Assembly (NCBI RefSeq): GCF_000525855.1
Contig: NZ_AODE01000014.1
Span: 1-64,000, forward strand
Direction: 5' to 3'
From: Listeria cornellensis FSL F6-0969
GTDB taxonomy: Bacteria > Bacillota > Bacilli > Lactobacillales > Listeriaceae
Length of the DNA stretch: 64,000 nt
Positions 41,253-51,250 of this stretch are shown here, piece after piece. A model generated the notes under the pieces. That model saw nothing but the letters and a program-made list of their open reading frames with translations. It had not been told where the DNA came from and did not search any database. Positions within the stretch are counted from its first letter, which is position 1, and each line of letters starts with the position of its first letter. The position numbers and the translations under genes were made by a program.

Positions 41253-42212
41253 TTGAGTGAACAGACAAAAGGAATATATGGTGGTCAAGCTGTGGTTGAA
41301 GGTGTAATGTTCGGAGGCCGTAGAGAGACCGTCACTGCTATCCGGCGAAAAGATGGCACCATTGAATACTTCTATTTAACGAAAAACCCACCTAGCTGGG
41401 TGCAAACATTGAAGCGCATTCCTTTTATTCGAGGCATTGTTGCTTTAATCGAATCAAGCGCTATTGGCTCCAAGCATCTAACTTTCGCAACCGATCGTTA
41501 TGATGAGGATCCACTTGACGAAGCTGAAAATAAGAAAATCGAAACCAAAGAGTCTAAACTCGCGATGTGGTTGGGCGTGGCAGTTGTCGGCGTGCTATCC
41601 TTCATCTTTGCAAAATTCGTCATGACACTCATTCCGGTTTTTATCGCGAATCTTTTCCGACCGGTCGTATCAGGTGATATGGGACAAATCATGCTAGAGA
41701 CACTATTCAAATTAATGCTCTTGCTTGGCTATATTTTCGCTGTCTCCCAAACGCCCATCATCAAGCGCGTGTTCCAATATCACGGTGCAGAGCATAAAGT
41801 CATCAATTGCTATGAATCTGATTTAGAGCTCACCGTCGAAAATGTCCAAAGCAGGTCACGACTTCACTATCGTTGTGGTTCCAGTTTCATCCTATTTACC
41901 GTGATTGTCGGCATGTTTATCTATATGCTCGTGCCCACAGATCCACTATGGGTTCGCGTAGTCAACCGGATTCTACTCATCCCTGTTGTACTCGGCGTAG
42001 CATTTGAAGTCCTTCAACTAACGAACAAATGCCGCAACATCCCAATTTTGAAATATCTCGGTGTTCCTGGTTTGTGGCTACAGCTTTTAACAACAAAAGA
42101 ACCGCAAAACGACCAAGTGGAAGTAGCCATCGCATCGTTCAACGAGTTACATCGTGTCGAAAAGAACAAACGAGAAGAAGCATTACCCAAAAACTTAGAA
42201 TTACTAGAATGA
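41253..42212 (+). CDS. yqhQ: DUF1385 family membrane protein YqhQ
   Basis: 319 residues. The signature YGGQAVVEGVMFGGRRETVTAIRRKDG starts the protein. Several membrane segments follow (AMWLGVAVVGVLSFIFAKFV, MLETLFKLMLLLGYIFAVS), with the conserved FQYHGAEHKVINCYE near 180 and SRLHYRCGSSF. Function is unknown. The TTG at 41253 follows AAGGCTGGTGA. It heads a plus-strand cluster with yqhP and the rhodanese gene, divergent from papA. Confidence 0.9.
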   Translation: MSEQTKGIYGGQAVVEGVMFGGRRETVTAIRRKDGTIEYFYLTKNPPSWVQTLKRIPFIRGIVALIESSAIGSKHLTFATDRYDEDPLDEAENKKIETKESKLAMWLGVAVVGVLSFIFAKFVMTLIPVFIANLFRPVVSGDMGQIMLETLFKLMLLLGYIFAVSQTPIIKRVFQYHGAEHKVINCYESDLELTVENVQSRSRLHYRCGSSFILFTVIVGMFIYMLVPTDPLWVRVVNRILLIPVVLGVAFEVLQLTNKCRNIPILKYLGVPGLWLQLLTTKEPQNDQVEVAIASFNELHRVEKNKREEALPKNLELLE

Positions 42213-42222
42213 GGTGAAAAAT

Positions 42223-42498
42223 ATGCGCAAATTCCCTATTTGGTTTTATGTTTTAGCTGTTTTAGCAGTGATTGGTATCTTTTTCGTAGGCTTTAAAAGC
42301 ATTATTAGTAGCCTTGTCGTATCCATTATTCTAATCCTCCTCATTTGGCTACTCTTCCGCTTTTTAGGAAACAGACCGAAAAAAGACGATAAATACCTAG
42401 CGGCGGTCAAACAATCACAAAAACTTCGCGCAAAAAACCAACCGCAAACAAAAAAACGAAAAACTTCGTTGAAAGTCATTGATGGAAAGAAAAAATAA
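42223..42498 (+). CDS. yqhP: Small membrane protein YqhP (SA1362 family)
   Basis: 91 residues from the ATG at 42223 after GAGGTGA. Two membrane helices (WFYVLAVLAVIGIFFVGF and ISSLVVSIILILLIWLLFRFL) are followed by a basic tail (QPQTKKRKTSLKVIDGKKK). It lies 10 bases after yqhQ. Function is unknown. Its last codons contain the promoter of the next gene. Confidence 0.82.
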   Translation: MRKFPIWFYVLAVLAVIGIFFVGFKSIISSLVVSIILILLIWLLFRFLGNRPKKDDKYLAAVKQSQKLRAKNQPQTKKRKTSLKVIDGKKK

Positions 42499-42506
42499 GT
42501 TATAAT
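42479..42506 (+). promoter_or_regulatory. Promoter of the rhodanese gene
   Basis: TTGATG (42479-42484), 16-base spacer, TATAAT (42501-42506), overlapping the yqhP stop. Confidence 0.6.
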
Positions 42507-42544
42507 GATAAGTGGAGATAAAGAAAAGAAAGGGGTATATCATC

Positions 42545-42934
42545 TTGAATATTGACTGGAGTTGGGTTTTAGCAATTGCCATTTTGGTTGTTTTGCTAGG
42601 CTATGAAGTGTATCAATATACAATGCGTAAGAAAGCGTTAACCATTTTAACCGAGGAAGAATTCAAAAAAGACTTCCGGAAAGCGCAATTAATCGATGTG
42701 CGTGAACCAAAAGAATTTGATGCTGGGCACATTTTAGGAGCGAGAAACATCCCGATGTCCCAAATGAAAGCTCGAAAAGCAGAAATTCGTCAAGACTTAC
42801 CTGTTTACCTGTATTGCCAAAGCGCACAACGAAGCAATCGTGCTGCAATCATGCTCTACAAAGCCGGCTACACAAACGTGTTCCAATTAAAAGGCGGCTA
42901 TAAAAAATGGTCAGGAAAAACAAAGTCAAAATAA
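42545..42934 (+). CDS. yqhL: Membrane-anchored rhodanese-like protein YqhL
   Basis: About 129 residues from the TTG at 42545, nine bases after AAAGGGG; the frame extends back to a GTG at 42512 without a site. One N-terminal helix (WVLAIAILVVLLGYEVYQY) is followed by a rhodanese domain (LIDVREPKEFDAGHILGARNIP) with active-site Cys in YLYCQSAQRSNRAA. It should transfer sulfur or reduce a disulfide near the membrane. In Bacillus its homolog lies next to the gcvP genes; here gcvPB is the next minus-strand gene. Confidence 0.88.
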   Translation: MNIDWSWVLAIAILVVLLGYEVYQYTMRKKALTILTEEEFKKDFRKAQLIDVREPKEFDAGHILGARNIPMSQMKARKAEIRQDLPVYLYCQSAQRSNRAAIMLYKAGYTNVFQLKGGYKKWSGKTKSK

Positions 42935-42945
42935 GCATAAAGCCA

Positions 42946-42977
42946 CTGAGCGCGTCTATTGCTTAGTGGCTTTTTTT
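42946..42977 (+). terminator. Terminator of yqhL
   Basis: AAAGCCACT pairs with AGTGGCTTT (some mismatches in the upper stem) and ends in T7. Confidence 0.85.
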
Positions 42978-42990
42978 AGGAGGTTTTATC

Positions 42991-43632
42991 ATGTCGAAAA
43001 AAATGCAGACACCAAAAATACCAGCACACTTGGAACCACTTGATCAAAATTGGCTTTCAGAAGAAGTCTATCTTCGCGAAGTATTGATAGAAGATCGTGA
43101 CTTTGATTTTGATCCCATGGAACGGATTGTGCTCGACCAAGTCATTTTGCGAAATGTGAACTTTGTGACACTCGAATTTCCGAATATTGAACTCACTGAT
43201 GTTATTTTTGAAAAATGTAACCTCTCAAATGTTGCTTTTAATTCTGCCATTATTCACCGCTGCCAATTCATTGATTGTAAACTAACTGGGGCCGACCTCT
43301 CAGACTCTCTGATACATAATACCCTATTTCAAAACTGTTTAATGACAATGAGTTCACTTGGTTTTTCGAAATTTAAGCAAGTAGAATGGCGTGATTGTTC
43401 GCTTATAAACGCGGATTTTTATGAGAGTGAGTTGAAGCATTCTGAAATCATTAATTGTAAGCTGAATGAGGCCAATTTTTCTAATGTCTTGATGGAAAGT
43501 ATTGATTTGAGTGTGAACCACTTTGAGGGTATTACTGTTTCACTTGATAAATTGCGAGGTTGTCGCGTAACATCTGCGCAAGCGCTTAGTTTTGCAAGAG
43601 CTCTGGGTGTTGTCATTAGCGAAGAAAACTAA
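42991..43632 (+). CDS. Pentapeptide-repeat protein (Qnr/MfpA-like fold)
   Basis: 213 residues, close to the 214-218 of Qnr proteins. Repeats of the A(D/N)LXX type are visible from about residue 45 to 175: VNFVTLEFPNIELTDVIFEKCNLSNVAFNSAIIHRCQFIDCKLTGADLSDS.., ending ..LNEANFSNVLMESIDLS. The C-terminal helix LDKLRGCRVTSAQALSFARALGVVI matches the Qnr/MfpA dimerisation tail. Such proteins mimic DNA and bind gyrase or topoisomerase IV; a protective role here is only an inference. AGGAGG precedes the ATG. It has terminators on both sides and stands alone. Confidence 0.82.
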   Translation: MSKKMQTPKIPAHLEPLDQNWLSEEVYLREVLIEDRDFDFDPMERIVLDQVILRNVNFVTLEFPNIELTDVIFEKCNLSNVAFNSAIIHRCQFIDCKLTGADLSDSLIHNTLFQNCLMTMSSLGFSKFKQVEWRDCSLINADFYESELKHSEIINCKLNEANFSNVLMESIDLSVNHFEGITVSLDKLRGCRVTSAQALSFARALGVVISEEN

Positions 43633-43635
43633 AAT

Positions 43636-43678
43636 AAAGCCGTGTTCCCCAGTCTAAATTGGGAAACACGGCTTTTTT
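43636..43678. terminator. Bidirectional terminator between the pentapeptide gene and gcvPB
   Basis: AAAGCCGTGTTCCC pairs with GGGAAACACGGCTTT across an 11-base loop and ends in T6, with an A-rich left flank. The genes converge here. Confidence 0.92.
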
Positions 43679-45162
43679 CATGTCGTTACTTCATCTTCTA
43701 CTTTTTCTTGATAACGCAAGACCGGTTTTCTAGCCGCACGCGTTTCATCCAAGCGTTTTACATACGTGTTATATGGCGCTTCTTGTACAATTTCAGGGTT
43801 ATCTTCTGCTTCTTTTGCAATTTTAAGCATAACATCGATAAAGCCGTCCAACGTCTCTTTTGACTCGGTTTCTGTCGGCTCAATCATGATTGCTTCTTCT
43901 ACAATTAATGGGAAATAAACAGTTGGTGGATGGAAGTTATGATCCAGCAGACGTTTAGCGATATCCAATGTACGAACGCCTAATTGTTTTTGGCGTTTTC
44001 CAGAAAGTACAAATTCATGTTTGCACACTTGGTCAAACGGCAAATCGTAAGCCCCCTCTAAACGACGCATCATGTAGTTCGCATTCAGCACAGCGTATTC
44101 CGTCACTTTTTTCAGACCATCTGGCCCCATCGTACGGATATACGTGTAAGCGCGAACGTTGATACCGAAGTTACCATAATAAGGTTTCACACGTCCAATC
44201 GATTGCGGATAATTGTAGTCAAATGTATATTTATCCTCTTTTTTTGTTAAAACTGGCGTTGGTAAAAATGGAATCAAGTCCTTCTTCACACCGATTGGTC
44301 CTGATCCAGGTCCGCCACCACCGTGAGGTCCAGTGAATGTTTTATGCAAATTCAAATGCACAGCATCAAAGCCCATATCACCAGGACGAACTTTTGCCAT
44401 GATAGCATTCAAGTTAGCGCCGTCATAATACAATTTACCGCCAGCTTTATGCACGATATCTGCCATTTCGACAATATCTGCTTCAAAAAGGCCAAGCGTG
44501 TTTGGGTTCGTTAACATCAGTGCCGCGGTGTCGTCGCCTACCGCGTTTTTTAGATCCTCAATGTCGACAAGTCCTTTTTCATTTGATTTGACAGTAATGA
44601 TATCAAAACCAGCGACAGAAGCAGATGCAGGGTTCGTTCCATGCGCTGAATCCGGAATGATGACTTTTGTACGTTGATGATCACCATTCGCCTCGTGGAA
44701 AGCGCGAATTAACATTAAAGCTGTCCACTCGCCATGCGCACCAGCAGCAGGTTGTAGCGTAACTTCGTCCATCCCTGTGATTTCAACTAGACTTTCCTGA
44801 AGATCGTAGAGCATTTCCATCGCGCCCTGTACGGATTCCTCTGGTTGATACGGATGAATGTTCGCAAAACCTGGGAAGCGCGCTACTTTTTCATTGATTT
44901 TCGGATTATATTTCATCGTGCAAGATCCAAGTGGATAAAAGCCTGAATCGACACCAAAATTATGATTGGAAAGTGTTGTATAGTGACGCATTAATTCCAA
45001 TTCACTCAACTCTGGCAGGGCTGGAGGCGTTTCTCTCACATAGGTAGTCCCAAACAAACTCTGTAAGTCTACTTCTGGTACATCGCGCTCTGGCAAACTA
45101 TATCCAATACGTCCCGGAACTGACCGCTCAAATACTAATGGCATTGTTTCGCTATTATTCAT
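43678..45162 (-). CDS. gcvPB: Glycine dehydrogenase (decarboxylating) subunit 2
   Basis: 494 residues, the C-terminal half of P-protein in split-type organisms. [16 protein letters not shown] is near 80. The PLP lysine lies in [25 protein letters not shown] near 265, and [27 protein letters not shown] is in the C-terminal part. With GcvPA it decarboxylates glycine and passes aminomethyl to lipoylated GcvH (encoded elsewhere). The ATG overlaps the gcvPA stop (ATGA). Confidence 0.95.
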   Translation of the reverse strand: MNNSETMPLVFERSVPGRIGYSLPERDVPEVDLQSLFGTTYVRETPPALPELSELELMRHYTTLSNHNFGVDSGFYPLGSCTMKYNPKINEKVARFPGFANIHPYQPEESVQGAMEMLYDLQESLVEITGMDEVTLQPAAGAHGEWTALMLIRAFHEANGDHQRTKVIIPDSAHGTNPASASVAGFDIITVKSNEKGLVDIEDLKNAVGDDTAALMLTNPNTLGLFEADIVEMADIVHKAGGKLYYDGANLNAIMAKVRPGDMGFDAVHLNLHKTFTGPHGGGGPGSGPIGVKKDLIPFLPTPVLTKKEDKYTFDYNYPQSIGRVKPYYGNFGINVRAYTYIRTMGPDGLKKVTEYAVLNANYMMRRLEGAYDLPFDQVCKHEFVLSGKRQKQLGVRTLDIAKRLLDHNFHPPTVYFPLIVEEAIMIEPTETESKETLDGFIDVMLKIAKEAEDNPEIVQEAPYNTYVKRLDETRAARKPVLRYQEKVEDEVTT

Positions 45163-46507
45163 TTTGCCCCCTCCAAACTTGTTACAAACGACTCGATTTC
45201 TTCTTTGGTACGCATTTCTGTAACAGCCACAAGCATGTGATTCGCATATTTTTCTTCGTAATTACCCAAATCATAACCACCGATAAAGCCCTGATCCAGC
45301 AACTCCAGATTCACTTCTTTCACCGGTTTCGATAATTTCACGACAAACTCATTGAAAAACGCGTCGCCAGAAATAACGTCGAAACCTTTTTCTTGGAAAG
45401 CTTTTTTCGCAAAATGAGACTTATCAATGTTTTGTTTGGCCATTTCTGTAATCCCTTGCTTGCCGAGTGCGCTCATAGCAACTGAAGAAGCTAGTGCATT
45501 CAGCGCTTGGTTGGAACAAATATTAGAGGTCGCCTTATCACGACGAATATGTTGCTCACGCGCTTGTAACGTCAATACATATCCGCGTTTCCCGTTCTCA
45601 TCCACAGTTTCGCCAACAAGACGTCCCGGAACTTTACGGGTTAATTTCGAAGTAACCGCGAAATAGCCACAATGCGGCCCACCAAAGGCTTCTGAAATGC
45701 CGAATACTTGTGAGTCCCCAACCACGATATCCGCGCCAAATTTGCCCGGTGGAGTAAGTGCTCCGAGTGCTAATGGGTTGCTCGAAACAATAAATAGCGC
45801 CTTTCTATCATGCGCTAATGGCTCGATTTCTTGCAATGCCTCTACTTGACCATAAAAGTTTGGATATTGCACGATAACCGCTGCTACCGTGTCATCTACT
45901 TGTGCTTCTAACGCGACCAAATCTGTTACGCCGTCCTTTTCATCAATCTCAATAACATCAATGTGTTGCCCTATCGCATATGTTTTCACAACATTACGCG
46001 ATTCCGGATGCACAGCTTTTGAAATTAAGATTTTTTTTACGTTTTGTGTGGGCGCTTGCTAGTATTGCAGCTTCAGCAAGAGCGGTTCCACCATCATACA
46101 TGGAGGAATTCGCCAAATCCATACCGGTAATCTCTGCGATCATCGTTTGGAATTCAAAAATGGCTTGCAGTTCTCCTTGTGAAATCTCCGGTTGATAAGG
46201 CGTATAAGCCGTATAAAATTCAGAACGAGAAATCACGCTATCTACAACAGTTGGAATGTAATGATTGTACACACCAGCCCCTAAAAAAAGACGCATATTC
46301 AACAGAATCCGCATTCTTACTAGCCAACTTAGCTAGTTCTTTCAAAAGCGCAGGTTCTGATTTCGCTGGTTTTAAATCGTATTCTCGGTTAAAACGAATC
46401 GATTCAGGAATATCAGTAAAAAGTTCATCAATAGAAGAAACGCCAATTGTATCTAGCATATCTTTCTCATCTTGCTCAGTCATTGGTAAAAAACGATGTT
46501 TCGCCAT
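45159..46507 (-). CDS. gcvPA: Glycine dehydrogenase (decarboxylating) subunit 1, frame broken twice
   Basis: About 448 residues after repair. It starts [32 protein letters not shown]. Motifs include [47 protein letters not shown] and [19 protein letters not shown]. Two breaks: an A7 run at 46283-46289 (restored [15 protein letters not shown]) and a T8 run at 46031-46038 (restored [23 protein letters not shown]). Each is one base too long. The ribosome site AGGAGG sits eleven bases before the ATG. It forms the P-protein with GcvPB. Confidence 0.94.
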
Positions 46508-46522
46508 AATATTACATCCTCC

Positions 46523-47614
46523 TCATTTATTTCGCGCTTTATAGAACGGGGTTGGAACTACTTTTGCCTTCAACTTCTTGTTACGAATTTCGACTTCCAC
46601 CTCTGTATCAAGCACTGTGTACTCGATATCAATTAATGCCAAGCCCAAATTCTTGCCAAGTGTTGGAGACTGCGTACCACTTGTCACTATGCCAATCTCT
46701 TTATCACCAGCAAAAACCTTGTAATCATGTCTCGGAATGCCGCGATCAATCAGCTCTATACCGACAGATTTACGTGATAAACCAGCTTCTTTTTGCGCTA
46801 TCAACGCTTGCTTACCAATGAAATCCGCTTCTTTTTGTAGTTTCACCGCAAAGCCAACGCCGGCCTCTAGTGGTGAAATGTCTTGCGAAAGTTCTTGACC
46901 ATATAAAGCTAAGTTCGCTTCGAAACGCAATGTATCGCGTGCACCAAGCCCAATTGGCAATACATCCTTCTCTAAAATCGCCTCCCAAACACGAGGGGTG
47001 TCTGCAGCTTTTGTATAAATTTCAAAGCCGTCTTCTCCGGTATAACCAGATCTTGAAATAAGTGATGGAACACCCGCTACTTCCACATTGTCAACAAAGC
47101 CGAAAAATGTGAGAGCTGTCAAATCCACATTCGTTAATGTTGCTAATATCGCCTGAGCATTGGGTCCCTGCAAAGCTAGCTGCCCATAATCCGCGGAAAC
47201 GTTTTGCACATTGACTCCCTCTGGCGCATGTTTTGCCAACCATTCAAAATCTTTCTCTGTGTTTGATGCATTCACAACAAGAAGATAATCGTCATCAGCT
47301 TTCATATAAACGACTAAATCATCCACTACGCCGCCAGTTTCATAACACATAATATTATATTGTGCTTTTCCAGCCTTCAATTTCGAAATATCATTAGACA
47401 ATACTTTTTGTAAGAAGGCTAAACTTCCAGAACCATGCACCGACACTTCCCCCATATGCGACACATCAAATAACCCAGCATTCGTTCTCACGGCTTCATG
47501 CTCGGCCTTTATTCCTGAAAATTGTACCGGTAAATCCCATCCACCAAAATCAATCGTCTTCGCACCATATTTTTCATATAAAGGAAAAATAGGTGTTTTC
47601 TTTAAACCTGTCAT
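46523..47614 (-). CDS. gcvT: Aminomethyltransferase (glycine cleavage T-protein)
   Basis: 363 residues from the ATG at 47614 behind GAGGAGG; the frame runs eight codons further to a start without a site. Motifs: [42 protein letters not shown], the folate-binding Asp in GDKEIG../[21 protein letters not shown] near 150 and [14 protein letters not shown] near 195. It releases ammonia and makes methylene-THF. It is the first gene of gcvT-gcvPA-gcvPB and lies behind the glycine riboswitch. Confidence 0.95.
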   Translation of the reverse strand: MTGLKKTPIFPLYEKYGAKTIDFGGWDLPVQFSGIKAEHEAVRTNAGLFDVSHMGEVSVHGSGSLAFLQKVLSNDISKLKAGKAQYNIMCYETGGVVDDLVVYMKADDDYLLVVNASNTEKDFEWLAKHAPEGVNVQNVSADYGQLALQGPNAQAILATLTNVDLTALTFFGFVDNVEVAGVPSLISRSGYTGEDGFEIYTKAADTPRVWEAILEKDVLPIGLGARDTLRFEANLALYGQELSQDISPLEAGVGFAVKLQKEADFIGKQALIAQKEAGLSRKSVGIELIDRGIPRHDYKVFAGDKEIGIVTSGTQSPTLGKNLGLALIDIEYTVLDTEVEVEIRNKKLKAKVVPTPFYKARNK

Positions 47615-47642
47615 GTGAATCCTCCTCTTTTTTTGCATACTA

Positions 47643-47670
47643 AAAGGACTTACTCGTTAAAATAAGTCTC
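47643..47670 (-). terminator. Riboswitch expression-platform terminator before gcvT
   Basis: On the minus strand GACTTA(T) pairs with (A)GTAAGTC around a short AT loop and is followed by CTTTTAG. The preceding CTCTGGAGG..CTCC..CAGAG segment could form a competing stem. The arrangement suggests transcriptional control. Confidence 0.6.
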
Positions 47671-47698
47671 TGTCGTACTCCAAAATAAGGAATAATGC

Positions 47699-47809
47699 CT
47701 CCAGAGTTGCGTCCCATAAACATCCTTTTGCCTGAGAGTTTCACATTCCCATGCTTTCCCCGTCGGCGCTGCAAAATTTGCAGTCTCTCTGTCTATTTTC
47801 ATCCGCTCT
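47699..47809 (-). promoter_or_regulatory. Glycine riboswitch (one clear aptamer)
   Basis: On the minus strand the conserved blocks of the gcvT RNA element appear in order: GAGAGAC, GCGCCGACGGGGAAAGC, GAAACTCTCAGGCAAAAGG and GGGACGCAACTCTGGA. A helix GACTGC/GCAG closes the first stem. It binds glycine and switches on the gcv operon. Most Bacillus versions are tandem; I find no second set of these blocks either side of this one. Confidence 0.9.
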
Positions 47810-47834
47810 TTTATGTATTAGTTGCCTTTCCTAT

Positions 47835-47864
47835 ATGTTACCACGAGACCCTATCGTTCGGCAA
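47835..47864 (-). promoter_or_regulatory. Promoter of the gcv operon
   Basis: Minus strand TTGCCG (47864-47859), 18-base spacer, TGGTAACAT with an extended -10 (TAACAT at 47840-47835). It lies about 25 bases before the aptamer. Confidence 0.6.
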
Positions 47865-47869
47865 ATAAT

Positions 47870-48161
47870 TAAATTTTAGATGTTGTTTTTATATTTCCAA
47901 GGATATAGTTCGGAATGAAAGGGCTTTATCGAGTAAATGAACTTTTATCGTGCGTATGTGAATAATCGAACAACTGATAAAACCTAAAAAAAAATTTTTT
48001 AACCCTGATTTCAAACTCTATCTACCCTTTTCTGCTCTTAAAATAAGTTTTCTAGCTCTTATTCTATCTAAAAATCACAAACTCTCTTTTTCACCCGAAA
48101 AGGAAAATAGATTAGTCGCGTCGAATACATTTAGCATAGACAAAAATAAGGAGACAACCAC
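47870..48161. other. Divergent intergenic region upstream of comGA
   Basis: AT-rich, no ORF. It contains two AT-box-like motifs: AAAA-N5-TTTT within 47987-48001 and AAAATAAGTTTT at 48041-48052, which has a 4-base spacer instead of 5. They could be a ComK site for comG, but the match is loose and the first is simply an A/T run. Confidence 0.35.
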
Positions 48162-49182
48162 ATGATTCAAAATTTAGCCAACACCCTTTTAAATCAAGCA
48201 ACACTACTCACAGCAAGCGATGTACACCTCATTCCAACTGAAGCGAATTATCGTATTCTGCTGCGGATTAATGGACGGCTACAGCACTTCGCCTCCCTCC
48301 CATTTGATAGTGGCGAACGTTTGCTAACCCATTTGAAATACCGAGGATTCATGGACATAAGTGAGACAAGGAGACCCCAAAGCGGTGCCTTTCAAACAAG
48401 TATTCAAGGATGTAAAGTATCCGTTCGACTCGCTACTATACCTAATTTTCGCTTTATTGAAAGTATGGTTATTCGCGTTTTCTCAGAGCAAGAAATACTT
48501 CCATTTCAAAAAAGTAGTGTTTTCCAACAAATAACGCATCATATACTTTCTCTTGCACAGAAACGAACGGGGCTCCTACTATTCTCTGGAGCGACCGGAA
48601 GCGGAAAAACATCCAGCATGTATAGCTTAGCCCATTCTCTAAGTTTGCAGTATCCCTTACAGATTATCACGATTGAAGACCCTGTCGAACGCCCTATGCC
48701 AGCATTTTTACAAGTACAAATAAATGAGAAAGCAGGCCTAGATTACGCAGATATCATTCGAGCGACACTACGTCATGACCCAGATATCTTAATCGTGGGC
48801 GAAATTAGGGATTCCAATACAGCAAAAATGGTTATCCGAAGCGCCTTGACCGGCCACCTTGTTTTAAGCACCGTTCATGCGGACAGCACGCATGGTGTCC
48901 TATCTCGTCTCTTAGAATTAGGCGTAGATAAAGAAGAACTCAGACAATGCCTGATTGGAATCTCTCACCAGCAATTAAAGCATCTACACTGCATGTTTTG
49001 CGCCAGCAGATGTCACGCCTTATGCAACCATCTCTCACAAAAAAAGAACCGCGCTCTATGAATTTATAGAAAAGGAACAAATTAATGATTTCCTCACGAC
49101 TTCAATAGAAATAGATCTACAAGGCAGCATCAATAAACAGCTAAAGAAAGGAGTCTGCTATGGCTTTTTCTCTCCACAATAA
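48162..49182 (+). CDS. comGA: Competence pseudopilus assembly ATPase ComGA, frame broken once
   Basis: About 339 residues after repair. PilB/GspE-type traffic ATPase. Walker A is LLFSGATGSGKTSSMYSLAH near 145, the Asp box is ITIEDPVERPM, Walker B HDPDILIVGEIRDSNTAKMVIRSALTGH near 215, and the His box TVHADSTHGVLSRLLELG. Cys residues cluster in HCMFCASRCHALC. An A7 run (49039-49045) breaks the frame; one base less gives SQKRTALYEFIEKEQINDFL.. to a stop at 49182, overlapping comGB. It drives assembly of the pseudopilus used for DNA uptake; in Listeria comG is also linked to phagosomal escape. Confidence 0.93.
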
Positions 49183-50192
49183 TTGGCGTGCTGACGGCGA
49201 ATTTCTCATACGACTCGCTGATCTTTTAAGCAAAGGCTTCACTATGGAAGAAGCGATTTCTTTTCTCTCTATTACGACCCCAAAAGATACACTGAGAAAC
49301 ACAAAAATGATCAAAACACTTTCCTCTGGCGCCCCTTTTAGTGAGGCATTACTAGAAGCTAAGTTCCCGAGTTTCGTATGTACACAACTCCACTATGCAA
49401 GCAAACACGGTTACTTTAATGAAACAGTTCAAGAAACTGGCGATCACCTCATGCGAAAAGCAGAACAACAAAAAGCATTACGAAAAATTTTCCAATACCC
49501 ACTCATACTTTTCATGACCGTTATTGTTGTCTTCTTCCTTTTACGTATTTTTTTACTCCCAAAATTCGATATGTTATTCAGCCAGCTAGCACATGGAGAA
49601 AATCAGACGACAAATTTCACCTATTTTATTCTAGAAAAGTTACCACTAATTTTCCTAGGCTTTCTCGGTATCCTATTTATACTCTGTACTTTTTTCCTAA
49701 CAAAACAACGAACAAAGAACTCCTACGAACGTGCAGAACTTTACTGTAAAATACCAATCCTAAAAAGATTCATGCGCTTGCACTACTCCCAATTGTTTGC
49801 CCGCGAATGTGGCTATTTGCTAAAAAGCGGGTTATCCATCAATGACATGGTTCAAGTATTTGCGCTACAAGATTCTCCGGCGCTTTTCAAACATATTAGC
49901 AAATCGATTGAGCGGGCTTTTTCTGAGGGAACCCAATTCACTAACTCGCTTGCCACCTTTTCTATCTTTGAATCTGAAATGATTTATATTATTCAGCACG
50001 GCGAAAAAAAATGGGCAACTGGCCGAAGAACTACTGTTTTACTATAAACTTTGCCATCAAAAATCTGAAGAAAAAATAGAGAAGATATTTAGTTTTATAC
50101 AACCAGCTGTATTTATGATAATAGGGATTCTTATCGTATCCATCTATTTATCCATTCTTTTCCCGATGTTCTCGATGGTAAATTCCATCTGA
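49160..50192 (+). CDS. comGB: Competence pseudopilus membrane protein ComGB, frame broken once
   Basis: About 343 residues. A GspF/PilC platform protein with two T2SSF domains (FLIRLADLLSKGFTMEEAISFL and LFARECGYLLKSGLSINDMVQVF). Three membrane helices: about 118-140, 165-190, and one near the C-terminus (PAVFMIIGILIVSIYLSILFP) that appears only after repair. An A8 run at 50004-50011 breaks the frame; one base less gives YIIQHGEKNGQLAEELLFYYKL... AAAGGAG precedes the ATG at 49160, inside the comGA end. Confidence 0.92.
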
Positions 50193-50218
50193 ATAATAAA
50201 AAAATAGGAGTGATTTTA

Positions 50219-50539
50219 ATGTTTAAAAAAATTAATTGGAAAGAAGAATCTGGTTTTACTTTGGTGGAAATGTTAATTGTTTTGCTCGTGGTCAGCGTAC
50301 TCCTTCTGCTAACTATCCCGAATATCGTTAAGCAAAGCAAGTCCATCAACGATAAAGGTTGCGATGCTTTTATAACAATGGTTCAAGGACAAACGCAAGC
50401 ATATCAATTGGAAAATAACAAAGTACCTTCTTTACAAGACCTTCTAACAGGGGGTTATCTCAAAGGAGAGCAGAAGAAATGCCCAAATGGTAAAGATGTT
50501 GTGATTGATAGTAGCGGAAAAGTGACGGAAGCCCCGTGA
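50219..50539 (+). CDS. comGC: Major pseudopilin ComGC
   Basis: 106 residues from the ATG at 50219 (AGGAG eight bases upstream). A type IV prepilin: short basic leader, EESG|FTLVEMLIVLLVVSVLLLLTIPNIV with cleavage by the prepilin peptidase after the Gly, then a hydrophobic helix. Two Cys residues (GCDAF and KKCPNG) can form the disulfide needed in Gram-positive pseudopili. It is the main pilus subunit. The comGD GTG overlaps its stop. Confidence 0.95.
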   Translation: MFKKINWKEESGFTLVEMLIVLLVVSVLLLLTIPNIVKQSKSINDKGCDAFITMVQGQTQAYQLENNKVPSLQDLLTGGYLKGEQKKCPNGKDVVIDSSGKVTEAP

Positions 50540-50961
50540 AGCAGGACGGTTTTACATTAGTAGAAATGCTCCTCGTTCTCTCCATAAGCCTTATCATCCT
50601 TAGTATTAGCGTGTTTCCAGCAGGCAATCTAATGACCCACTTACTAGAAAAACAAAGTCTGGATCAACTCAAAATAGACATTATGTATTTACAAGCAGAA
50701 GCAATAACAACAAATCAGGAAAGCACACTGCTACTGGACGGTAACCAAGATTCCTATTCCGGAAAATCCACTAAAACAGAATTATCTAGAAAATTTACAC
50801 CAACACTACATTTCCAAGAGAAAAGCGAGCAACTATTTCGCTTTTCTCCACCATTTGGAAATATCAGCAAGTTTAAAACGATCATCATTCAAGGCCATAA
50901 TAAAAAATATGCGCTTATCTTCCAAATTGGCAAAGGGAGGTTTCGCATTGATGAAATCTGA
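50536..50961 (+). CDS. comGD: Minor pseudopilin ComGD
   Basis: 141 residues. The prepilin motif DG|FTLVEMLLVLSISLIILSISVFPAG is right at the N-terminus. It starts with a GTG that overlaps the comGC stop (GTGA), so translation is coupled. The C-terminal part reads FRFSPPFGNISKFKTIIIQGHNKKYALIF, as in ComGD proteins. It is thought to form the pilus tip or initiation complex with ComGE-G. Confidence 0.9.
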   Translation: MKQDGFTLVEMLLVLSISLIILSISVFPAGNLMTHLLEKQSLDQLKIDIMYLQAEAITTNQESTLLLDGNQDSYSGKSTKTELSRKFTPTLHFQEKSEQLFRFSPPFGNISKFKTIIIQGHNKKYALIFQIGKGRFRIDEI

Positions 50962-51250
50962 CGGTTTTTCTTTACTAGAAAGTCTCTTTGCTCTCAGTTT
51001 ACTTTCCTTAGTTGTCCTTTCGCTCCTTCCAATGGTAATGCAAATCAAAGAAAATCTACACAAGCAAAATCAAAGGACAACAGCACAGCAACTACTCTCA
51101 GAAGAAAGTACATTTCATTTAAATAACCATTTTTCATCAAGCCATGAGATAATCATTAAAAATCAAAAATATCAAATAACATACAACCAGGAGGCGAAGC
51201 AACTTTGCGCTACTTATGCTAAAGAAAATATTTGTTACGCTGTCAAATAA
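50951..51250 (+). CDS. comGE: Minor pseudopilin ComGE
   Basis: 99 residues from the ATG at 50951 with GGGAGG ten bases upstream, overlapping comGD by eleven bases. The prepilin motif is SDG|FSLLESLFALSLLSLVVLSLLPM. It contains two Cys residues near the C-terminus (LCATYAKENICYAVK). The position in the operon identifies it; sequence conservation of ComGE is low. Confidence 0.85.
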   Translation: MKSDGFSLLESLFALSLLSLVVLSLLPMVMQIKENLHKQNQRTTAQQLLSEESTFHLNNHFSSSHEIIIKNQKYQITYNQEAKQLCATYAKENICYAVK

